From JAWLCA01 sp050485905 (GTDB lineage Bacteria > Pseudomonadota > Alphaproteobacteria > Rhodobacterales > Rhodobacteraceae), in the NCBI GenBank assembly GCA_050485905.1, contig JBJHCH010000064.1:1-20462 (forward strand): a stretch of DNA of 20,462 nt, in the 5' to 3' direction. The notes below the pieces were generated by a model, which worked only from the letters and a program-made list of their open reading frames with translations, searched no databases and was not told the origin of the DNA. Shown here one piece after another: positions 8,950 through 14,952 of the stretch; position 1 is the first letter of the stretch; each line of letters opens with the position of its first letter. Both the position numbers and the translations under genes were made by a program.

Positions 8950-9501
8950 CTACTCCACGTCGTACTTGTAACGGTAGTCGTCGGGAATCAGGTCGTTGCG
9001 CTCGGCAAGGATCAGGATCGATCTGATCATCATCGCTATCCCCTGCAACGCCACCAGACCGGCAAAGACCAGCAGGAAGGTTTTGAGGATGAACAGACCA
9101 GGCATACCGCCGATGTTTGCCGATCCCTCAAACAGGCGCCAGCTGCGTTGCACGAAGGGAAGGCAATAGATCCAGACGACATACATAAAGGGCAACAGGA
9201 ACAGTACGACGCCGATCAGGTCGAATAGCGCCTTGCGCTTCTCGCTCGCTGGCCGAAAGAAGATGTCCACCCGCACATGATCGTTCCTGTAGAGTGCGAA
9301 GCCCGCCAAGGCAGTGAACATCGCCCCGTTCAGCCAGACGTAGAGATCCTGCAGGTAGAGCCGCGTGATGCCGAGAAAGTAGCGCTCAATTACCACCCAG
9401 AAGCAGACCAGCACGATGCCCAGTGCGCACCAGGCGAACACGTTCCCGACCAGTCGGTTGAGCATATTGATGGCCCGCATGGCCACCGCAAGTGCTGTCA
9501 C
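8950..9501 (-). CDS. dctQ: TRAP transporter small permease (DctQ)
   Basis: The protein has 183 residues with four predicted membrane segments, the usual DctQ topology. The first segments include FAWCALGIVLVCFWVVIERYF, then LQDLYVWLNGAMFTALAGFAL and the conserved NDHVRVDIF; GLVALQGIAMMIRSI is the last. DctQ pairs with DctM in the inner membrane. The GTG at 9501 follows GGGGGGA and is the likely start; an ATG seven codons later is the alternative. It is the first gene of a dctQ-dctM operon whose binding protein is encoded convergently on the opposite strand. A 17-bp palindrome lies 27 bases upstream. Confidence 0.92.
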   Translation of the reverse strand: MTALAVAMRAINMLNRLVGNVFAWCALGIVLVCFWVVIERYFLGITRLYLQDLYVWLNGAMFTALAGFALYRNDHVRVDIFFRPASEKRKALFDLIGVVLFLLPFMYVVWIYCLPFVQRSWRLFEGSANIGGMPGLFILKTFLLVFAGLVALQGIAMMIRSILILAERNDLIPDDYRYKYDVE

Positions 9502-9527
9502 GCGTAATCCCCCCGATCATCCTTTCT

Positions 9528-9544
9528 GGCACCGTGTCGGTGCC
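9528..9544. promoter_or_regulatory. Palindrome upstream of dctQ, possible operator
   Basis: GGCACCG-TGT-CGGTGCC is a perfect 7-bp inverted repeat. It lies between the candidate dctQM transcription start (about 9550) and the dctQ start codon, a position suited to a repressor operator. As RNA it would be a 7-bp hairpin without a T tract, so it is not a terminator. Confidence 0.4.
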
Positions 9545-9556
9545 CAAGGCCGCTCG

Positions 9557-9585
9557 TCTATGCCGCCAGCCCATTCACGGGTCAA
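9557..9585 (-). promoter_or_regulatory. Candidate promoter of dctQ-dctM
   Basis: On the minus strand TTGACC (9585-9580) matches the -35 box at five of six positions, and CATAGA (9562-9557), 17 bases further, is a weak -10 match of three of six. Confidence 0.35.
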
Positions 9586-9608
9586 CATGAAACGGGGTTT
9601 GCGGGTGA

Positions 9609-10445
9609 TCAGACCTTTGTGGGTCGCGTATCCGGCAGGCAGATCCGCGCCACTTGCTCGGCAATCGGTTCAACCGACAGCGGATGGGTTTCCGAAGAAT
9701 ATTGATCCGGCCGTGTCATCGGGCGCCACTCACCGCCGACGAAAAGCTCCAGTGCGCTGAACCGAGCCTTGTAGCCCATCTTGCGGCTGCCCGGCACCCA
9801 GTAGCCGAGATACACATAAGGCAGGCCAGCGTCGCGAGCGATCTCGACATGATCGAGAATGACATGAGTGCCCAGGCTTTCGGCCTCTCGCTCGGGGTCG
9901 TAAAAGCTGTAGACCATGCTGAGCCCGTCATCGAGGACGTCGGTCAGGCAGACTGCTGCCAGGGGCCGGCGGCGTGAACCGGCGGGGGGGGGGGCGCTGT
10001 ATTCGATCACCCGGCTGCGAATTGGTGTTTCCTCGATCATCGCGGCGAATTCGAAGATATCCATGTCCGCCATGCCCCCATCGGCGTGGCGGCTGTCGAG
10101 GTATCGGCGGAAGAGCGTGTATTGCTCTTCGGTCGCCCAAGGGCTGGTGGCGTCGCGCTTCAGCATGCGGTTGCGCTTCATCGTCCGGCGCTGGCTGCGC
10201 GATGGCGCAAAATCCGCGACCCGGATGCGTGCGGAAAGACAGGCGGCGCAGTCAGAGCATGAAGGCCGGTAGAGGACGTTCTGAGATCTACGAAAACCCT
10301 GCTTTGAAAGGGCATCGTTCAACTTCTCGGCGTAGTCGCCCTGCAACGCGGTGAACAGCTTCCGCTCCATCCGGCCTTCCAGATAGGGGCAGGGTTGGGG
10401 CGCGGTCACGTAGAACTGGGGCGCTATGGGAAGCGTGTGGCGCAT
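9609..10445 (-). CDS. bpt: Aspartate/glutamate leucyltransferase (Bpt)
   Basis: The protein has 278 residues in two parts: an N-terminal ATE-type domain (residues about 10-80) with PCPYLEGRMERKLFT and the cysteine cluster YRPSCSDCAACLSARI, and a C-terminal GNAT-like domain with SMVYSFYDPE, SLGTHVILDHVEIARDAGLPYVYLG and the conserved GYWVPGSRKMGYKARF. Bpt transfers leucine from Leu-tRNA to proteins beginning with Asp or Glu, marking them for ClpS/ClpAP degradation (bacterial N-end rule). The ATG at 10445 is chosen because the sequence MRHTLPIAPQFYV looks like a family N-terminus, though no strong Shine-Dalgarno is visible. An unbroken run of 11 C (minus strand) encodes Pro-Pro-Pro around residue 153, so a one-base slip would inactivate the gene. 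Confidence 0.93.
   Translation of the reverse strand: MRHTLPIAPQFYVTAPQPCPYLEGRMERKLFTALQGDYAEKLNDALSKQGFRRSQNVLYRPSCSDCAACLSARIRVADFAPSRSQRRTMKRNRMLKRDATSPWATEEQYTLFRRYLDSRHADGGMADMDIFEFAAMIEETPIRSRVIEYSAPPPAGSRRRPLAAVCLTDVLDDGLSMVYSFYDPEREAESLGTHVILDHVEIARDAGLPYVYLGYWVPGSRKMGYKARFSALELFVGGEWRPMTRPDQYSSETHPLSVEPIAEQVARICLPDTRPTKV
9984..9994. repeat. 11-base G/C homopolymer inside bpt
   Basis: Eleven consecutive G on the plus strand (C on the coding strand) encode part of Ala-Pro-Pro-Pro-Ala. Tracts of this length are prone to slipped-strand errors in replication and in sequencing. Confidence 0.95.
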
Positions 10446-10545
10446 CGTGCGGTATCGTCTGTTTGGCCTTCACGGGCCATGGCTGTGACTTCTGTCCGGC
10501 AGGGTGATTGTGGCTGCCACTCGTTGAAGGTTAGCAAGCCTGATC

Positions 10546-10567
10546 CACTGCGCCAAGCAGTGTTTTT
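10546..10567 (+). terminator. Small hairpin with T tract in the bpt upstream gap
   Basis: CACTGC (10546-10551), loop GCCAA, GCAGTG (10557-10562), then five T (10563-10567). It reads as an intrinsic terminator only on the plus strand, where no gene is seen upstream. The stem is only 6 bp, so it may be fortuitous. Confidence 0.4.
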
Positions 10568-10602
10568 GAAACGGATGCTTGCCGCAACCGATATCAGACG
10601 CG

Positions 10603-10635
10603 AACGGGCCGGACCCAGCGGTCCGGCCCGTTTTT
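10603..10635 (+). terminator. Strong intrinsic terminator between bpt and the DUF2852 gene
   Basis: AACGGGCCGGACC (10603-10615) pairs over 13 bp with GGTCCGGCCCGTT (10620-10632) around the loop CAGC, and the T run continues to 10635. The T tract is on the plus strand. The hairpin lies 22 bases beyond the stop of the minus-strand DUF2852 gene, where a terminator for that gene would be expected, but on that strand only GTTCG follows the stem. It may act on both strands. Confidence 0.75.
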
Positions 10636-10657
10636 CGGTTCATGCGAGTGGTTGGTA

Positions 10658-11065
10658 TCAGCCTTGCTGGCTCGGCACTTCGTCGGTTCGGGCGGCGCGG
10701 GCGCGCTCGTCCATGAAGGCGTCGAACTCCGACTTGTCCTTCGCCTCGCGCAGACGCTGAAGGAAAGATTCGAACGCCTTCTGCTCTTCTTCAAGGCGGC
10801 GAAGCGTGTCAGCACGATAGGCATCGAAGGCGCTGTTGCCCGAGGCGCGCTGCCCGTGGCGGCGCATCATGCGGTCGTTGCTGCAGGACCGATTGAACAT
10901 GCGTTTGCTCCAGATCATGTAGGCAAGAAGTGCAAGGCCAATCGGCCAGAACACGATGAAACCAAGTATCATGGCGGCAATCCACGCACCCTTGCCGCGC
11001 GCGTCGAGCCATGCTTCGGCTTGAAGGGCCCAAGACATCGGGCCATTGTTCGTTGTTGTCGTCAC
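10658..11065 (-). CDS. DUF2852 family membrane protein
   Basis: The protein has 135 residues from the GTG at 11065, chosen because AGGAGA lies about nine bases upstream; the frame extends further to 11113 but that extension overlaps the first operator repeat. The N-terminal third holds one or two hydrophobic helices (GAWIAAMILGFIVFWPIGLALLAYMIW), followed by a basic stretch (SKRMFNR, RMMRRHGQR) and a long charged helix (LRRLEEEQKAFESFLQRLREAKDKSEFDAF) likely to form a coiled coil in the cytoplasm. This organisation matches the uncharacterised DUF2852 family common in Rhodobacterales and Rhizobiales. The function is unknown. Its promoter region carries two identical inverted repeats, so it may be tightly regulated. 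Confidence 0.8.
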   Translation of the reverse strand: MTTTTNNGPMSWALQAEAWLDARGKGAWIAAMILGFIVFWPIGLALLAYMIWSKRMFNRSCSNDRMMRRHGQRASGNSAFDAYRADTLRRLEEEQKAFESFLQRLREAKDKSEFDAFMDERARAARTDEVPSQQG

Positions 11066-11096
11066 GGGCGTGTCTCCTCTTGAATGTCCCTGTGCA

Positions 11097-11115
11097 ATGT
11101 GAACCCTTTTCACAT
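11097..11115. promoter_or_regulatory. Inverted repeat ATGTGAA-N5-TTCACAT, proximal copy
   Basis: This is a perfect 7-bp inverted repeat with the 5-base spacer CCCTT, centred at 11106, about 41 bases upstream of the DUF2852 start codon. It overlaps the transcription start expected from the candidate promoter at 11120-11148. An identical pair of arms lies 58 bp further upstream. Confidence 0.65.
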
Positions 11116-11119
11116 CCCC

Positions 11120-11148
11120 AAGATCGGTATTGGCTGGCTCTGCGTCAA
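11120..11148 (-). promoter_or_regulatory. Candidate promoter of the DUF2852 gene
   Basis: On the minus strand TTGACG (11148-11143) is a good -35 box; GATCTT (11125-11120) after a 17-base spacer is a weak -10 (three of six). The pair lies exactly between the two inverted repeats. Confidence 0.35.
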
Positions 11149-11154
11149 GAGGGC

Positions 11155-11173
11155 ATGTGAAGGAAATTCACAT
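11155..11173. promoter_or_regulatory. Inverted repeat ATGTGAA-N5-TTCACAT, distal copy
   Basis: This copy has the same perfect arms, with the different spacer GGAAA, centred at 11164, just upstream of the candidate -35 box. The arms are conserved and the spacer is not, which is what protein recognition of the arms would produce. Confidence 0.65.
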
Positions 11174-11212
11174 TGGGCCAAGACTACGCTGTGCTAAGGC
11201 AGGAAGTTGCGC

Positions 11213-11683
11213 CTACTGCGTGAAGTCGGCCAGTGCTGCGCGACTGATCGCGCGAAGCGTATCGGGGGCTACGGCGAATATGTGGCGCGGCGACCCTGCC
11301 GCCGCCCAGACGACAGAAAATTCGCCAAGCCTACCGTCAAAAAAGGCTCTGGGCGGTCGGAGGTGCCCCAGCGGCGCCACCCCTCCGATGGCAAACCCCG
11401 TCTCGGCACGGATTTGCTCCGCGCCGGCCTTGCCAAGTGGTTCGCCCACGAGGCGGCTGGCCTTTTCTGCGCACACGAGATTGCTGCCCGCGGTGATGAA
11501 CAGGAACAGGCTGCCGGACGACTCTCCGCGAAACAGGATTGATTTCGCAATCTGATCGACAAGGCAACCTGCAGCCGCGGCTGCCTCGGCGGCGGTTCGG
11601 GTGGTGCCCGGCATTTCGCGCACGTCGGGCGTCACGCCCGCTACCTGAAGGGCCGCCTTGACCCTGTTCACGCTCTTGCTCAT
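11213..11683 (-). CDS. YbaK/EbsC family aminoacyl-tRNA deacylase-like protein
   Basis: The protein has 156 residues from the ATG at 11683, preceded by GAGGGA about nine bases upstream; the frame runs back to 11830 but that part overlaps the glnE start region. It shows the family pattern: VNRVKAALQVAG, an Ala-rich helix, the conserved IAKSILFRGE with the active-site-region lysine, FITAGSNLV, TGFAIGGVAPLGH (the GGVxPxGH loop) and a C-terminal FAVAPDTL. Proteins of this family hydrolyse mischarged tRNAs such as Cys-tRNA(Pro) or Ala-tRNA(Pro) in trans. The specific substrate cannot be assigned. It is divergent from glnE with 93 bases between start codons, and upstream of the DUF2852 gene on the same strand. 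Confidence 0.85.
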   Translation of the reverse strand: MSKSVNRVKAALQVAGVTPDVREMPGTTRTAAEAAAAAGCLVDQIAKSILFRGESSGSLFLFITAGSNLVCAEKASRLVGEPLGKAGAEQIRAETGFAIGGVAPLGHLRPPRAFFDGRLGEFSVVWAAAGSPRHIFAVAPDTLRAISRAALADFTQ

Positions 11684-11776
11684 CGTGCATCCCTCATCTT
11701 TCGCATGCAGAATTGACTGGCCGATCATGAGGTGCAAGCCGTTGACCGCGCCAGCACCGCGCCGCATCCTGTAAGC

Positions 11777-14599
11777 ATGTCCTTTGCCTCCCTGTTGTCG
11801 CGCTGTCCCATCCCCTTCGAGCCTGACCACGGCGCGGAGGTTCGAGCGCAGTTTGCCGATCTGGCCCCGGAACTGCGTGATCTTCTGGAGGGAACGGCGG
11901 GTTGCAGCCCCTTTCTGAAGGGGCTGATTCAGCGCGAAGATACGTGGTTGCGTCGCGCATTGAGTCTGTCGCCCGATGTGGCACTGAACACGGTGCTGAC
12001 CCCATTGTCAGACGTTCCAATGGCCGAGTTGGGCGCCAAGCTACGTCAGGCAAAGCGGCGGGTCGCGCTTCTGGTTGCACTCGCAGATCTTGGTGGCGCT
12101 TGGTCCTTGGAGCAAGTGACAGGTGCGTTGACCCGTCTCGCCGACGCGTCGGTCCATCTTTCGCTGATCGCACTGGTGGCCGAGCAGATCCGACGCGGCA
12201 AGCTGCCCGGCGTTGGGCGTGATGACGCTGCAGACGGTGCCGGAATGGTGGTGCTTGCGATGGGCAAGATGGGCGCGGGCGAACTCAACTATTCCTCCGA
12301 TATCGATCTGATCTGCTTGTTCGACGAGACCCGCTTCGACCCGGCTGAGTATCAGGAGGTACGCGCTGCCTTCATCCGGGTGACACGGAAGATGACCTCG
12401 ATACTGGCTGACCTGACAGAGGAAGGTTACGTCTTTCGAACCGATCTGCGGCTGCGGCCGGATGCAGCGGTTACCCCGGTGTGCCTGTCGATGGGGGCAG
12501 CCGAAAGATACTATGAAAGCTTGGGCAGGACGTGGGAGCGCGCGGCCTATATCAAGGCGCGCCCCTGCGGCGGCGATATCGCCGCTGGGAACCGATTTCT
12601 TGAGACACTGACGCCCTTTGTCTGGCGCAAGCACCTTGATTTCGCCGCGATTCAGGATGCCCATGATATGCGCTTGCGGATCCGCGAGCACAAAAGACTT
12701 ACCGGCAAGCTGGTGCTGGAGGGGCACAACATGAAGCTGGGACGCGGAGGAATCCGCGAGATCGAATTCTTTACGCAGACCCGACAGCTCATCGCCGGGG
12801 GGCGAGACTCAGATCTTCGCGTGCGCGAAACTGTTCGCGGTCTGACGCGGCTCGCTCGCAAGGGCTGGATCCCGCCAGAGGTGGCGCAAGAACTGAAGGC
12901 TTCGTATCGCGCCCATCGTGAGGTCGAGCACCGCATCCAGATGATAAACGACGCCCAGACGCATGACCTGCCGGTCGGCGATGAGGGGATAGATCGCATC
13001 GCGCGGATCTCCGGTCAGGGCGATACGAATGCCTTTCGCAGGGAACTCACAGACCGCCTGACGCGAGTTCATGATCTGACCGAGGGTTTCTTCTCCCCTG
13101 GAGCTACGCGCGATAGGCCTGAGCTGCGGCCAGAGCAGCGCGTGATTGTGGACCGCTGGCGCAGCTACCCTGCGCTTCGATCCGGACGGGCGGTCGAGAT
13201 CTTCAAGCGCGTGAAGCCCCTCGTCCTGCGCCGGCTTAATCGCGCGCCAAACCCTGATGAGGCACTTCATGCGTTTGACGGATTTCTGTCGGGTCTGCCG
13301 GCTGGTGTGCAATTATTCTCGCTGTTCGAGGCCAACCCCCAGTTGATCGACCTGATCGTCGATATCCTCGCCACAGCACCGGCCCTCGGACGGCATCTTG
13401 CGCGCAACTCCAGTGTACTCGACGCGGTCATCGGGGGTGACTTCTTTGCCGCCTGGCCCGGATTGGCAGCGTTACGCGCGGACCTTTCCGAGGTGATGTC
13501 GGAGGTCGGCGATTACGAACGCAAGCTGGATGCCGCACGTCGTTGGGCCAAGGAATGGCACTTCCGCATCGGGGTCCACTTCCTGCGCGGGCTGGTCGAC
13601 GCCTTTGAGGCGGCGAAGCAATACGCGGACTTGGCCGAGGCCGTCGTAAGCGCCATCTGGGCGCCGTGTTGCGGCGAGTTCGCCCGCAAGCACGGGCCGG
13701 CACCCGGCCGTGGTGCGGTGGTGCTGGGTATGGGGAGTCTGGGCGCGGCGCGCCTAAACGCTATGTCAGACTTGGACCTGATCGTGATCTATGATCCCGC
13801 CGGGCAAGACGAATCCGATGGACCTCGGCCGCTGTCGTCGCGCGCCTACTACGCAAGACTCACGCAGGCTCTGGTGACTGCACTCTCGGCGCCGATGGCG
13901 GAAGGGCGGCTTTACGAGGTGGACATGCGGTTGCGCCCCTCGGGCCGGCAAGGGCCGGTGGCAACTTCGTTGGATGCCTTTCGTTCCTATCAGCGCGACG
14001 AGGCATGGACATGGGAGCACCTGGCACTTACGCGCGCTCGCGCAGTCGCGGGTGAGCCGGAACTGGCGGAAGAGGTCGAAACTTTCCGTCGCTCGATTCT
14101 GCCTGAGAAGGGGCGGGGGGAGCAGATCACCGCAGATGTCGCCGAGATGCGGGCGCGGCTGCGCGCCGCCAAACCCGGCGCGGGTCTGTGGGACCCAAAG
14201 TTCGGCCCTGGTCGGCTTCAGGACGTGGAACTAATCGCGCAGACTGCCGCCCTTTCGGCCGGTAACCCGTCGCACCGGGTCGAGGGGCAGCTTCGAGCCG
14301 GAGTGAAAGTTGGTTTCCTGTCATCAGACGAGGAGAAAGACCTGCTTGCCGCCTATCGCCTGTGCTGGCGGGTTCAGGCATGCGCGCGACTGCTTAACGA
14401 GCGGGCGCTCGACATCGAGAGACTGGGCGAGGGCGGTTGCGCTTTCCTGCTTCGTGAGACTGGACACGAAACACTTGATCTTCTGGCCGATGCACTCGCT
14501 CTGCGAACGCTGGCCGCAGCAAATGTCGTGGAACATCTGTTGCCTGCCGCGGATGATGCAGCCACGGCCGCGGGATCGTCTAGCGTGGCGCAGCGATGA
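11777..14599 (+). CDS. glnE: Bifunctional glutamine synthetase adenylyltransferase/adenylyl-removing enzyme
   Basis: From the ATG at 11777 the protein has 940 residues; the frame also opens at a GTG at 11732, but MSFASLLSRCPIPF looks like the family start. It has the tandem nucleotidyltransferase layout of GlnE. The N-terminal (deadenylylating) domain has AMGKMGAGELNYSSDIDLI with the metal-binding Asp175 and Asp177, then RTDLRLRPD and the helical GlnD/GlnE-type region (GHNMKLGRGGIREIEFF). The C-terminal (adenylylating) domain has GMGSLGAARLNAMSDLDLI with Asp665 and Asp667, and YEVDMRLRPSGRQG, then DPKFGPGRLQDVEL. GlnE modifies glutamine synthetase under control of PII and glutamine. The stop overlaps the next gene's start by four bases (ATGA). 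Confidence 0.96.
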   Translation: MSFASLLSRCPIPFEPDHGAEVRAQFADLAPELRDLLEGTAGCSPFLKGLIQREDTWLRRALSLSPDVALNTVLTPLSDVPMAELGAKLRQAKRRVALLVALADLGGAWSLEQVTGALTRLADASVHLSLIALVAEQIRRGKLPGVGRDDAADGAGMVVLAMGKMGAGELNYSSDIDLICLFDETRFDPAEYQEVRAAFIRVTRKMTSILADLTEEGYVFRTDLRLRPDAAVTPVCLSMGAAERYYESLGRTWERAAYIKARPCGGDIAAGNRFLETLTPFVWRKHLDFAAIQDAHDMRLRIREHKRLTGKLVLEGHNMKLGRGGIREIEFFTQTRQLIAGGRDSDLRVRETVRGLTRLARKGWIPPEVAQELKASYRAHREVEHRIQMINDAQTHDLPVGDEGIDRIARISGQGDTNAFRRELTDRLTRVHDLTEGFFSPGATRDRPELRPEQRVIVDRWRSYPALRSGRAVEIFKRVKPLVLRRLNRAPNPDEALHAFDGFLSGLPAGVQLFSLFEANPQLIDLIVDILATAPALGRHLARNSSVLDAVIGGDFFAAWPGLAALRADLSEVMSEVGDYERKLDAARRWAKEWHFRIGVHFLRGLVDAFEAAKQYADLAEAVVSAIWAPCCGEFARKHGPAPGRGAVVLGMGSLGAARLNAMSDLDLIVIYDPAGQDESDGPRPLSSRAYYARLTQALVTALSAPMAEGRLYEVDMRLRPSGRQGPVATSLDAFRSYQRDEAWTWEHLALTRARAVAGEPELAEEVETFRRSILPEKGRGEQITADVAEMRARLRAAKPGAGLWDPKFGPGRLQDVELIAQTAALSAGNPSHRVEGQLRAGVKVGFLSSDEEKDLLAAYRLCWRVQACARLLNERALDIERLGEGGCAFLLRETGHETLDLLADALALRTLAAANVVEHLLPAADDAATAAGSSSVAQR

Positions 14600-14886
14600 C
14601 AGGAGTGGTGACGGTGCAGCGCGATCCTCTGGACCCGAAGGGACTGATCCGCGAAAGCTACCGCATCGATGGGATCACGGTAGAAGAGTGTCGGTCGATC
14701 TTCCTGGACTGGGCGCTCAGCCTGCCTGATGGCACGGAGCCGCAGGATGCAATTCGGCAACTTCTGTTTATCTATGGCGAATGGATCAACCATCCCATGA
14801 CGGCGGTTTTGCGGGAGGGCGAGGCCGAGAAAGCGCACTCCAAACGTCGCGGTGGGCGTGCCGCCCGACTTTCTCGACAGAGTTGA
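14596..14886 (+). CDS. Small hypothetical protein coupled to glnE
   Basis: This is a 96-residue protein whose ATG overlaps the glnE TGA (ATGA at 14596-14599), so it is translated with glnE. I do not recognise a named family. The first two thirds look like a folded, mostly helical acidic domain (YRIDGITVEECRSIFLDWAL, then EPQDAIRQLLFIYGEW and NHPMTAVLREG), and the tail is basic (KAHSKRRGGRAARLSRQ), which could contact nucleic acid or be disordered. Codon use is like its neighbours, the frame is clean, and the overlap is typical of a real gene. A link with nitrogen control is only a guess from position. Confidence 0.75.
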   Translation: MTGVVTVQRDPLDPKGLIRESYRIDGITVEECRSIFLDWALSLPDGTEPQDAIRQLLFIYGEWINHPMTAVLREGEAEKAHSKRRGGRAARLSRQS

Positions 14887-14924
14887 CAAACGTCTGACAA
14901 CTGTCTTTCTCGGATTGTGTTTCC

Positions 14925-14944
14925 CTGTAAACTGTCGCTGTAAA
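14925..14944. promoter_or_regulatory. Direct repeat CTGTAAA upstream of the XRE regulator
   Basis: CTGTAAA occurs at 14925-14931 and 14938-14944, 13 bases apart, and related TTGACA/CTGACA elements lie just upstream (14883-14888, 14894-14899). Such repeats in front of an XRE gene may be an autoregulatory operator. A clear promoter could not be chosen among several weak candidates. Confidence 0.3.
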
Positions 14945-14952
14945 ACGTTGAC

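Noticed and set aside
11097..11173. CRP/FNR-type sites in the ATGTGAA-N5-TTCACAT repeats
   Set aside because: The TGTGA-to-TCACA spacing is 7 rather than the 6 of CRP, and the FNR core TTGAT-N4-ATCAA is absent. The repeats are kept as operators of an unknown regulator.
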